This document shows, piece by piece, positions 25,093 to 32,950 of a stretch of 37,226 nt of DNA. The position numbers were made by a program, and so were the translations under genes. Under the pieces are notes generated by a model that saw nothing but the letters and a program-made list of their open reading frames with translations, ran no database searches and was not told where the DNA came from. The DNA lies in contig NZ_SRID01000025.1 of NCBI RefSeq assembly GCF_004684805.1, positions 1 through 37,226 of the forward strand, written 5' to 3'. This stretch comes from Streptomyces palmae. Lineage in GTDB: Bacteria > Actinomycetota > Actinomycetes > Streptomycetales > Streptomycetaceae. Within the stretch, counting starts at the first letter, position 1; each line of letters begins with the position of its first letter.

Positions 25093-28000
25093 ATGGAACG
25101 ACCATACCGTCCGGGCATGCGACATACACACCATCTCAGACCAGTCCCGGCCTGGCCTCGACAGGGCTTAGCGGGAGCCATGGCGCTGGTCCTGCTCACC
25201 ACGCTGCTGCAGACGCTCGCGCTCGCCCGGGCGGCGCCCGCGGCGGCGGCCGTCGAGGCCTACACGGCTGCCACGTTCAACATGCAGAACGGGGACCGCT
25301 GGGACGGAACCTCGGGCGGCAACGGGGGAAACCTGGAAGCCGATCTCCTGGACACCGATGACGCACCGGACGTCGTGGCCCTTCAAGAGATGGGCAGCAG
25401 GGCTCCGTGTGGCGACGACTTCGAGACGCGGCAGGTCACAAGCCAGCGCCTCCCGGACACCGAGGCCCCGAGGGGCTGGTCGGTGACCAAGTGCGACGCA
25501 CCGTTCGAGGTGGCCGACGACTACGACCTGTTCTTCCTCTCCATCGAAAACGGCAACGCCACCAGGAACATGGGCTTCGTGGTCCGCGACGACGTGCCGT
25601 TCGACGACGACAACGTCCACGTCATCGGCCGTGCCGTGGACGCCGGCGGGAACCTGGTCGACGGCATCCCCAAGCCCATGCTCGGCATCAGGCTGGGCGG
25701 TGACACCTGGTTCTACACCGTGCACGGAGCGAACAACGCCAACAACCAGGGTGACACCGTCAACCGCGTCACAGCGGCCCGGGAGGACGCGGAGGCGGCG
25801 GGCGACGACAGCTGGTCGGTGCTCGGCGACTTCAACAGGGACGCAGCGACATGGTCCAAACAAGAGCTCGACGATCTCGACGAGGCCGCCGTGGTCGCCC
25901 CCGACGTGTCCACCTACCCTGCTCCGCCGTCCACTCCCGTGCGCACGCTGGACTACGCGATCGTCCACCCCAAGCCCCCAGCCGAGTACGAGGCCTGGCG
26001 CCTGGACCGACCCCACTCCGATCACCACGCGGTGTGGTTCGGCCCCGCCTGCGCCGCCGGCGGGCAGCCCGTCGCCCGCTCCGCCACGCGGGGCACGGCC
26101 TGCGGGAAGGATTCCGCCACCGTCTCCATGGGCGACAGCTTCATCTCCGGTGAGGCCGGCCGCTGGCAGGGCAACGCCAACACGAGCGACGAGGGCTCCT
26201 GGGGGACCGACCGTGCCGCCGGCGGCCGCGAGGTCTACGAGAAGGGCAAGGACGGCGACGACTCCTGCCACCGCTCCGACGTGGCCGAGATCAAGGGGGC
26301 CGAGATCTCCGGCATCCCCAGGGAGCGGAGGTTCAACATCGCCTGTTCCGGCGCCGAGACCAAGCACGTCATCAGCGAGTCGCAAGGCGCGCAGAAACCC
26401 CAGGTCCAGCAGCTCGCCGACATCGCGGCGCGGTACCACGTCGACACCATCGCACTCTCCATCGGCGGCAATGACCTCGCCTTCTCCTCCATCGTCAAAG
26501 GCTGTGCGGGTGCCTTCATCACGGACGCCGGAATCTGCGGCAAGGAAGCGGGCCCGGCGATGCAGCGCCGCCTGGGGCAGGTGCGCGAGAACGTCATCAG
26601 GTCGATCGACGCCATCCGCGCCACCATGACCGCGGCGGGACAGCGGCCGGGCAGCTACCGCCTGGTGCTCCAGTCCTACCCCGCCCCGCTCCCCGCCTCC
26701 ACCGACATGAAGTACGGCGAGGAGAACTACGACCGCTACAAGGTGGGCGGCTGTCCCTTCTACGACGGCGACGCGGACTGGACCCGCGAGTTCGCCATCG
26801 AGAACATCAGCGCCATGCTGCGCGGCGCCGCCGAGGAGTCGGGGGTGTCCTTCCTCGACCTGCGTGACGCCTTCGCTGGGCACGAGCTGTGCGCCACGTC
26901 GACGAAGCAGGCGTCGTCCACGAACACCCTGGACAATCCCGTTCCGGCCGAGGACGCGGAGTGGGTGCGCTTCTTCTCCGGCCTCTCCACACCGGGCGAG
27001 TGGGTCGAGACGGTCCACCCCAACGCCTACGGCCAGCGCGCCCTGAGCGCCTGCCTGACCAAGTTCGTCGCGGCGGCAGGCGGCAGCACCGCCCCGTGGA
27101 CGTACGCCTGCCGGGGCGAGCGCGGCAGCAAGCCCGGTGACGTGGACGTCCACGGAAAACCGGCGATCGACGCCGCTGTCCGCACCGCCGAAAGCGGGCC
27201 CCCGAACCAGTACCTCTTCCGCGGCGACCGCTACGCCCGCTTCGAGGAGGTCTCCGACGAGCCGCTGGGCGAGGTGAAGGACATCGCCTCACAGTGGCCC
27301 AGCCTGCGCGGCACCCCGTTCGTCAACGGATTCGACGCGGCCGTCGAGGCGGAGAAGTACGACAAGCGCCAACTCATTCTCTTCCGCGGCGACCAGTACG
27401 TCCGCGTCGAGATCCCGATGAACGGCACCGACGACACCCTGGCCAAGGGGCCGCTGCCCATCACCACCGGCTTCCGTCTCCTGGAGGGCACACCCTTCGC
27501 CCAGGGCGTGGACGCGACCGTGGAGATCGGCGACGACCGGATCATGCTGTTCAAGGGCGACCAGATGGCCATCTTCAAGCTGGACATCGACGGCACCGGC
27601 GACACGTGGGTGATGGAGCCCCGGTCCATCTCCGAGGGGCTACCGCTCCTCAAGGGCACCGGCTTCGAGAACGGCATCGACACGGCCCTGCAGAGGACGG
27701 CGTTCGACCCGGAGCCGAACGGCTCCATCGTCTATCTGGTCGACGGTCCCCAGGCGCTGCGCCTGTACCTCGACGAGGACCTGGCGAAGAGCGAGATCGA
27801 AGTGGGACCGGTGCCCATCACGGAGATGTGGCCGTCTCTGAAGGGCTCGATCTTCTCCGGTGAGGGATCGACGGCCCACCGCACCGTGCGCACCGGCCCC
27901 ACCCCCGCCGACGACCCCGAACCCGACCGCCCCGCCCCCTTCTCCACCGACCCCGCCGACCAGCCCACGTGCCGCCCCGACGGCATGACGGCGACCAAGG

Positions 28001-30201
28001 GCGTCAACACCCCGTACTGCCGGATCTACGACGACCAGGGCCGCGAGCTGATGGGTGCGCGCCACCCGCGCCGCGTCGTCGGCTACTTCACGGGCTGGCG
28101 CACCGGCATCAACGGGCAGCCCATGTATCTGCCCAACAGCATCCCCTGGGGGCAGGTCAGCCACGTCAACTACGCCTTCGCGCACGTCGACCAGGCCAAC
28201 CGCATCTCCGTCGGCGACACCAACGACCCGGCCAACCCGGCCACCGGCATGACCTGGCCGGACGTACCCGGCGCCGAGATGGACGACTCGCTCCCGTACA
28301 AGGGGAACTTCAACCTCCTCACGAAGTACAAGAAGCAGCATCCCCGGGTGAAAACGCTCATCTCCGTCGGTGGGTGGGCCGAGACCGGCGGCACGCTGAA
28401 GCCCGATGGCTCGCGTGAGAAGACCGGCGGGCTCTACACGCTCACCACCAACGAGGACGGCAGCGTGAACCAGCCCGCCATCGACACCTTCGCCGACTCC
28501 GTCGTCGACTTCCTGCGCACCTACGGATTCGACGGCGCCGACATCGACTACGAGTACCCGACGTCGTTGAAGGACGCCGGGAATCCGGAGGACTGGCCCA
28601 TCGCGAACGCCCGCCGCAAGGGCCTCAACGCGGGGAACACCGCTCTCATGAAGACCCTGCGCGAGAAGCTCGACGCAGCCTCCGCCGAAGACGGCACCTA
28701 CTACCAGCTCACCGCCGCGGCCTCCGCCTCCGGCTATCTGCTGCGCGGCCAGGAGGACTTCAGGGCCCTGCAGTATCTGGACTTCGTCAACACCATGTCG
28801 TACGACTTCCACGGCTCGTGGAACAGCTACGTCGGCCCGCAGTCACCGCTCTACGACGACGGCAAGGACGCCGAGCTGACCGCAGCCGGCATCTACGACG
28901 ACCAGAGCGAGGACACCAAGGACTACCAGAAGGAGGGGTACTTCAACACCGACTGGTCCTACCACTACTTCCGGGGCGCGCTGCAGGCCGGGCGCATCAA
29001 CCTGGGCGTGCCGTACTACACGCGCGGCTGGAAGAACGTGGAGGGCGGTACGGGCGATGGCCTGTGGGGCACGTCGGAGCTGCCCGACCAGGACGACTGC
29101 CCCGACGGGACCGGCCCCAACGGCAGCACGACCCCCTGCGGTTCCGGTGCCTCCGGCGTCGACAACATCTGGCACGACCAGACAGCCGCCGGGGACGAAC
29201 TCGCCGCCGGGTCCAACCCGATGTGGCACGCCAAGAACCTCGAGCGCGGGGTGACCGGCGGCTACCTGGGACAGTTCGGGGTCGACCCCGACTCGCCCGC
29301 CAACCGCGTCGACGGCTACACCCGCCACTGGGACGACACCCTGAAGGCCTCCTGGCTCTGGAACGCCGACAAGAAGGTGTTCCTGTCCACCCAGGACGAG
29401 CAGGACATCGCCGCCAAGGCCGACTACATCAAGGACATGGGTGCGGGCGGCGCGATGATCTGGGAGCTGGCCGGGGACTACCAGTGCCCCGAGGACGGCA
29501 GCAGGGACCAGTGCGTGCCCGGCTACACGATGACCAGGCAGCTCGACGAGGCCCTGCGCGGTGCCGGCCCCTATGCCGCCACGCGCGCCGGAGGGACCGA
29601 GCTGCCCAGTCAGGTCCTCGATGTGGATGTCGAGTTCGCCGACTACCCGACCGACGAGCTGTGGCCGCTCCAGCCCAAGCTGCGTGTCACCAACCACGGT
29701 GACAAGACCCTGGGCGGTGGCGCCAAGATCTCCTTCGATCTGCCGACGTCCGCGCCGCCCGTCGTCAAGGACGGCAACTGGCAGCCGTACGAAGGGGTGG
29801 AGCCCGGCCACACCGGTCCCAACGTGGGAGGTCTGAAGGGGGATTTCCACCGCGTCACCCTCACCCTGGAGGCCTGCCAGGAGATCCCCGCAGGGCGCAG
29901 CATGGACATCCCCGTCAAGTACTACCTGCCCGCCACCGGCCCGGTGAACGTCACCGTGACGACCGAGGGGCAGACCTTCGGCATCACCGGCGACAAGCGC
30001 CACGGCACGCAGACGGTGGCTCCGCCCGAGCCCGAGGGCGGCGGCTGCCAGGCGCCGCCCTGGGACGCGGAGGCCGACCACTACAACAAGGGAGACGTCG
30101 TCACGCACCAGGAACGCCGCTGGGTCGCCCAGTACTGGGCCAACAAGGGCGACGAACCCGGCACCGCCGCCGTGTGGCGCGACATCAGCCCCAACAGCTA
30201 G
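25093..30201 (+). CDS. Secreted multidomain toxin-like protein: CdtB nuclease, SGNH, hemopexin, GH18 chitinase, CBMs
   Basis: The protein has 1702 residues. Residues 1-53 form a Sec signal peptide; Leu26 is a TTA codon. Residues 56-315 match CdtB: FNMQ, ALQEMGS with Glu99, KPMLGIRLG, TVHGANN with His211, VLGDFNRD with Asp246 and Asn248, RTLDYAI, and SDHH with Asp310 and His311. Residues 340-665 are an SGNH hydrolase with Ser349 in MGDSF, Asn460 in GGND and His642 in VHPN. Residues 690-925 hold four hemopexin-like blades (YLFRGDRYARF, ILFRGDQYVRV, MLFKGDQMAIF). Residues 993-1490 are a GH18 chitinase with DGADIDYE, acid Glu1154. Residues 1500-1640 form an Ig-like, CBM2-like module, and residues 1651-1702 a CBM5/12-type chitin-binding domain (YNKGDVV, WVAQYWANKGDEP). 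All catalytic motifs look intact. It should be exported and bind and cut chitin. Alternative starts at 25117 would not change the mature protein. Confidence 0.92.
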   Translation: MERPYRPGMRHTHHLRPVPAWPRQGLAGAMALVLLTTLLQTLALARAAPAAAAVEAYTAATFNMQNGDRWDGTSGGNGGNLEADLLDTDDAPDVVALQEMGSRAPCGDDFETRQVTSQRLPDTEAPRGWSVTKCDAPFEVADDYDLFFLSIENGNATRNMGFVVRDDVPFDDDNVHVIGRAVDAGGNLVDGIPKPMLGIRLGGDTWFYTVHGANNANNQGDTVNRVTAAREDAEAAGDDSWSVLGDFNRDAATWSKQELDDLDEAAVVAPDVSTYPAPPSTPVRTLDYAIVHPKPPAEYEAWRLDRPHSDHHAVWFGPACAAGGQPVARSATRGTACGKDSATVSMGDSFISGEAGRWQGNANTSDEGSWGTDRAAGGREVYEKGKDGDDSCHRSDVAEIKGAEISGIPRERRFNIACSGAETKHVISESQGAQKPQVQQLADIAARYHVDTIALSIGGNDLAFSSIVKGCAGAFITDAGICGKEAGPAMQRRLGQVRENVIRSIDAIRATMTAAGQRPGSYRLVLQSYPAPLPASTDMKYGEENYDRYKVGGCPFYDGDADWTREFAIENISAMLRGAAEESGVSFLDLRDAFAGHELCATSTKQASSTNTLDNPVPAEDAEWVRFFSGLSTPGEWVETVHPNAYGQRALSACLTKFVAAAGGSTAPWTYACRGERGSKPGDVDVHGKPAIDAAVRTAESGPPNQYLFRGDRYARFEEVSDEPLGEVKDIASQWPSLRGTPFVNGFDAAVEAEKYDKRQLILFRGDQYVRVEIPMNGTDDTLAKGPLPITTGFRLLEGTPFAQGVDATVEIGDDRIMLFKGDQMAIFKLDIDGTGDTWVMEPRSISEGLPLLKGTGFENGIDTALQRTAFDPEPNGSIVYLVDGPQALRLYLDEDLAKSEIEVGPVPITEMWPSLKGSIFSGEGSTAHRTVRTGPTPADDPEPDRPAPFSTDPADQPTCRPDGMTATKGVNTPYCRIYDDQGRELMGARHPRRVVGYFTGWRTGINGQPMYLPNSIPWGQVSHVNYAFAHVDQANRISVGDTNDPANPATGMTWPDVPGAEMDDSLPYKGNFNLLTKYKKQHPRVKTLISVGGWAETGGTLKPDGSREKTGGLYTLTTNEDGSVNQPAIDTFADSVVDFLRTYGFDGADIDYEYPTSLKDAGNPEDWPIANARRKGLNAGNTALMKTLREKLDAASAEDGTYYQLTAAASASGYLLRGQEDFRALQYLDFVNTMSYDFHGSWNSYVGPQSPLYDDGKDAELTAAGIYDDQSEDTKDYQKEGYFNTDWSYHYFRGALQAGRINLGVPYYTRGWKNVEGGTGDGLWGTSELPDQDDCPDGTGPNGSTTPCGSGASGVDNIWHDQTAAGDELAAGSNPMWHAKNLERGVTGGYLGQFGVDPDSPANRVDGYTRHWDDTLKASWLWNADKKVFLSTQDEQDIAAKADYIKDMGAGGAMIWELAGDYQCPEDGSRDQCVPGYTMTRQLDEALRGAGPYAATRAGGTELPSQVLDVDVEFADYPTDELWPLQPKLRVTNHGDKTLGGGAKISFDLPTSAPPVVKDGNWQPYEGVEPGHTGPNVGGLKGDFHRVTLTLEACQEIPAGRSMDIPVKYYLPATGPVNVTVTTEGQTFGITGDKRHGTQTVAPPEPEGGGCQAPPWDAEADHYNKGDVVTHQERRWVAQYWANKGDEPGTAAVWRDISPNS

Positions 30202-30299
30202 CGAGGACGACCACTGGTTGTCCATGCCCTGCTGGGCGCGGCGGCAGTGGGCCGTACCCTGGTCCGCCAGCCGTGTGACCGCCGCGCCCAGCGGAGCTG

Positions 30300-30567
30300 C
30301 GGACGTCGATGCCGGTGAGCCGATCCACGTAATGGGTGACGTACGTCACGAGGTCCATGTCACCGGGCGCCTTGGGCTGGTCCACGAACCCCTCGCCCTT
30401 CACCAGCCGGACGGCCACCGGCCGCCATGTGCCTCGACCAGGTCCTCGAAGCCCTCGGCCGAGTCGCTGCCGCCGAACCGCTCGGTCTGCCATTCGCCGT
30501 CCTGGCGCCACTTCACCTGAAAGGTGCTGGTGCCGTCCTTCTTGGGTCGCTCCACGATGCTCGCCAT
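30300..30567 (-). pseudogene. Tyrosine-type integrase N-terminal remnant
   Basis: ATG 30567 opens MASIVERPKKDGTSTFQVKWRQ, continuing to VEAHGGRWPSGW, the arm-binding N-terminus typical of Streptomyces integrases. A stop follows at once. In the next frame the sequence resumes VKGEGFVDQPKAPGD and ends with YVDRLTGID, which is the family's normal continuation, so one G has been lost in a GGTG run (about 30407). After about residue 95 similarity stops, and the catalytic domain is absent. The remnant starts 114 bp from the 3' end of tRNA-His and points away from it, the usual layout of an integrase beside its tRNA attachment site. It marks an integrated element that can no longer excise by its own integrase. 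Confidence 0.8.
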
Positions 30568-30620
30568 GAGGGGACCGTAGGGGCCCCGAAGGGGCGCCCT
30601 GTTCCCATCGTGTTCCCGTG

Positions 30621-30674
30621 AAAATCAAAAGACCGGGCGGATGACCTGCGTTTCCGCAGGTCATCCGCCCGGTC
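30621..30674 (-). terminator. Strong intrinsic terminator of tRNA-His
   Basis: Perfect 20-bp arms (30631-30650 and 30655-30674) with a TTTC loop are followed on the minus strand by TTTTGATTTT (30630-30621). This is a textbook rho-independent terminator placed 6 bp after the tRNA. It lies between the tRNA and the integrase remnant. Confidence 0.93.
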
Positions 30675-30680
30675 TGTCAG

Positions 30681-30754
30681 GGTGAGTAACGGGACTCGAA
30701 CCCGCGACATCCTGGACCACAACCAGGTGCTCTACCAGCTGAGCTATACCCACC
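30681..30754 (-). tRNA. tRNA-His (GTG anticodon)
   Basis: On the minus strand the cloverleaf is complete. The acceptor GTGGGTA pairs with TACTCAC, with an additional G at position -1 opposite the discriminator C, the identity element of tRNA-His. The D arm is GCTC...GAGC and the T arm is GCGGG-TTCGAGT-CCCGT. The anticodon loop TTGTGGT has GTG at 30720-30718. The 3' CCA is not encoded. An intrinsic terminator follows directly. Confidence 0.96.
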
Positions 30755-30888
30755 ATGACCGGTGCTTCCGTGCTCTTCCGCACCGGCCGAGAAAAAGTGT
30801 ACAGGGTTTTCGGGGGTGCTCGCGCCAGGCTTTCTCCGGGGCCGGGTGACGGGTCCCGGAGGGGGCCCGGCGCGAGCGGGGACGACTG

Positions 30889-31491
30889 TTACTCGGCGTC
30901 CAGCACGTGCTTGGCCGCGATGGCCTTCGCGGTGTCCGAGTCCGGGCCGGGCTGCGGGACGAAGACCGCCTCCCGGTAGAAGCGCAGCTCCGCGATGGAC
31001 TCGCGGATGTCCGCCAGCGCCCGGTGGTTGCCACGCTTCTGCGGGCTGTTGAAGTACGTCCGCGGGTACCAGCGGCGGGCCAGTTCCTTGATCGAGGACA
31101 CGTCCACCACCCGGTAGTGCAGGTGGGCCTCCAGCTCGGGCATGTCGCGCAGCAGGAAGCCGCGGTCGGTGCCCACGGAGTTCCCGCACAGCGGGGCCTT
31201 CCTGGGCTCCGGGGCGTACTCGCGGACGTACGACAGGACCCGCTGCTGCGCGTCCGCCAGGGTGGTGCCGCCGTCGAGCTCGGCGAGCAGGCCGGAAGCG
31301 GTGTGCATCTCGCGCACCACCTCCGGCATGCTCTCCAACGCTCCGGCCGGCGGGCGGATCACGATGTCCACGCCGTCGCCCAGGATGTTCAGTTCCGAGT
31401 CGGTGACCAGGGCCGCCACCTCGATGAGCGCGTCGTTGGACAGCGAGAGCCCGGTCATCTCGCAGTCGATCCACACCATGCGATCGTTCAT
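30889..31491 (-). CDS. orn: Oligoribonuclease
   Basis: This 200-residue DEDDh exonuclease degrades 2-5-nucleotide RNAs, including pGpG, to mononucleotides in the cytoplasm. The five catalytic residues are present: Asp9 and Glu11 in VWIDCEMTGL, Asp109 in GNSVGTDRGFL, and His156 and Asp161 in GNHRALADIRESI. ATG 31491 gives the normal family length and N-terminus; an in-frame upstream start would add 30 unrelated residues. It lies 10 bp downstream of the adpA stop, an arrangement well known from Streptomyces (the ornA gene next to adpA), so it may share transcripts with adpA. tRNA-His follows 134 bp beyond. Confidence 0.97.
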   Translation of the reverse strand: MNDRMVWIDCEMTGLSLSNDALIEVAALVTDSELNILGDGVDIVIRPPAGALESMPEVVREMHTASGLLAELDGGTTLADAQQRVLSYVREYAPEPRKAPLCGNSVGTDRGFLLRDMPELEAHLHYRVVDVSSIKELARRWYPRTYFNSPQKRGNHRALADIRESIAELRFYREAVFVPQPGPDSDTAKAIAAKHVLDAE

Positions 31492-31501
31492 GCGTCTCAC
31501 C

Positions 31502-32878
31502 CTACGGGGCGCTCCGCTGACCGGGCAGGGTCGGACGTCCCGAGGGTCGACCGGGGCCCTGCTCGGGCAGTCGCGGGGCATAGGCGTCGGAGTCGGGTTT
31601 CCCCGCCTCCTGGCCCCCGTGACCGGGATGGCCCGGGTGCCCGCCGAGCCCGCCGTAGCCCGGGTGCCCGCCGAGCGGATGCCCGCCGAGCCCCGGATGC
31701 GCCCCGTGCCCGCCGTGGCTGGGCACCGGGGAGCCGGTCGCCGGACCGCCGTGCTGCTGCGGGTGCGCGGGATGGGGCAGCGCCCCGCCCGGTCGCCGCA
31801 GCGCCGCTCCGGCCTCCTGCCCCCGCTGCTCGGCCGGCTCCGGGCGGTCGCCCGCCCCGGCCTGCGGTCGGCGCGCCCGGTACGCGGCCCGGTACGCGGC
31901 CGGGGAGGACCCCAGCTGCCGCCGGAAGTGCCCGCGCAGCGCGACCGGCGACCGGAAGCCGCAGCGCCCGGCGACCTCGTCGACCGAGTAGTCGGAGGTC
32001 TCCAGGAGCCGCTGGGCCTGGAGCACCCGCTGGGTGATCAGCCACTGCAGCGGAGCACTGCCGGTGAGGGTGCGGAACCGCCGGTCGAAGGTGCGGCGGC
32101 TCATGTAGGCACGGGCCGCCAGCGCTTCCACGTCGAACTGCTCGTGGAGGTGTTCGAGCGCCCAGGCGACGACCTCGGCCAGCGGGTCCGCGCCGATCTC
32201 CTCTGGTAAAGACCTGTCCAGATAGCGCTCCTGACCTCCACTGCGCCGCGGCGGTACGACCAGCCGGCGGGCCAGCGCCCCGGCCGCGTCGGCGCCGTGG
32301 TCGGTGCGCACGATGTGGAGGCACAGGTCGATCCCGGCCGCGGTGCCGGCCGAGGTCAGCACGTCGCCGTCGTCCACGAACAGCTCCCGCGGGTCCACGT
32401 GGACCGACGGGTAGCGCTTGGCGAGCGTCGGGGCGTACATCCAGTGGGTGGTGGCCGGCCGCCCGTCCAGCAGCCCCGCCGCCGCCAGCACGAAGGCGCC
32501 CGTGCACAGGCCCACGATGCGCGCGCCCTCCTCATGGGCGCGGCGCAGCGCGTCCAGCGCGGCGGCCGGTGGTGGCTGGGTGATGGAGCGCCAGGCCGGA
32601 ACGACGACGGTGCCGGCCCGGGAGAGTGCCTCCAGACCGTACGGGGCGGTCAGTTCCAGTCCGCCGGTCGTTCGCAATGGCACATCTTCGCCCGCGCACA
32701 CCAGCAGTCGGTACCGCGGGACACCGGCGTCCTGCCGGTCGATACCGAAGACGGAAAGCGGGATGGAGCTCTCGAATATAGGGCCGCCGCTGAAGAGCAG
32801 CACCGCGACGATTTCTCGTCGTCGGCGCCCGGAGAGCTTGCGCGAGGTCTCCGGTACGGTTGTGGAGTCCTGGCTCAT
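31502..32878 (-). CDS. adpA: AdpA, AraC-family master regulator of development and secondary metabolism
   Basis: The protein has 458 residues. Residues 20-200 are a DJ-1/ThiJ-like dimerisation domain (VLLFSGGPIFESSIPLSVFG, VGLCTGAFVLAAAGLLDGR). Residues about 215-325 are the AraC/XylS double helix-turn-helix (DVEALAARAYMSRRTFDRRFR and CGFRSPVALRGHFRRQLGSSP). The match to known AdpA is nearly residue for residue in these parts. The codon for Leu in DRSLPEE, between the domains, is TTA (32209-32207), as in other adpA genes, so translation needs the bldA tRNA. The C-terminal 130 residues are unusual: a Gly-His-Pro-rich tail (GGHPG-type repeats) makes this protein about 50 residues longer than the roughly 400-residue AdpA of model species. 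GAGGGGGG precedes the ATG. It activates development, exoenzymes and antibiotic clusters. Confidence 0.97.
   Translation of the reverse strand: MSQDSTTVPETSRKLSGRRRREIVAVLLFSGGPIFESSIPLSVFGIDRQDAGVPRYRLLVCAGEDVPLRTTGGLELTAPYGLEALSRAGTVVVPAWRSITQPPPAAALDALRRAHEEGARIVGLCTGAFVLAAAGLLDGRPATTHWMYAPTLAKRYPSVHVDPRELFVDDGDVLTSAGTAAGIDLCLHIVRTDHGADAAGALARRLVVPPRRSGGQERYLDRSLPEEIGADPLAEVVAWALEHLHEQFDVEALAARAYMSRRTFDRRFRTLTGSAPLQWLITQRVLQAQRLLETSDYSVDEVAGRCGFRSPVALRGHFRRQLGSSPAAYRAAYRARRPQAGAGDRPEPAEQRGQEAGAALRRPGGALPHPAHPQQHGGPATGSPVPSHGGHGAHPGLGGHPLGGHPGYGGLGGHPGHPGHGGQEAGKPDSDAYAPRLPEQGPGRPSGRPTLPGQRSAP
31609..31725. repeat. Gly-His-rich low-complexity repeats in the AdpA tail
   Basis: The segment encodes repeated GGHPG, GGHPL and GYGG units from a GCCCGCCGAGC-type DNA repeat. 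It lies after the DNA-binding domain and is absent from the AdpA proteins I recall. A histidine-rich disordered tail could bind metal, but may simply be expanded low-complexity sequence. Confidence 0.8.
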
Positions 32879-32910
32879 GGAACTAAGCCCCCCTCGGTGG
32901 TCGCGTCCTC

Positions 32911-32950
32911 TCGGTCCTGCACGTTTCCCCTCGGTCCTGAACGGTTCCCC
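32911..32950. repeat. Two tandem 20-bp repeats just upstream of adpA
   Basis: TCGGTCCTGCACGTTTCCCC (32911-32930) is followed immediately by a copy with two mismatches (32931-32950). On the adpA sense strand they lie 33-72 bases before the ATG, most likely inside the 5' untranslated region. They could be a protein- or RNA-level control site. Confidence 0.75.

Noticed and set aside
31492..31581. N-terminal extension of oligoribonuclease
   Set aside because: It would overlap the end of adpA and add 30 Pro/Arg-rich residues absent from the family.
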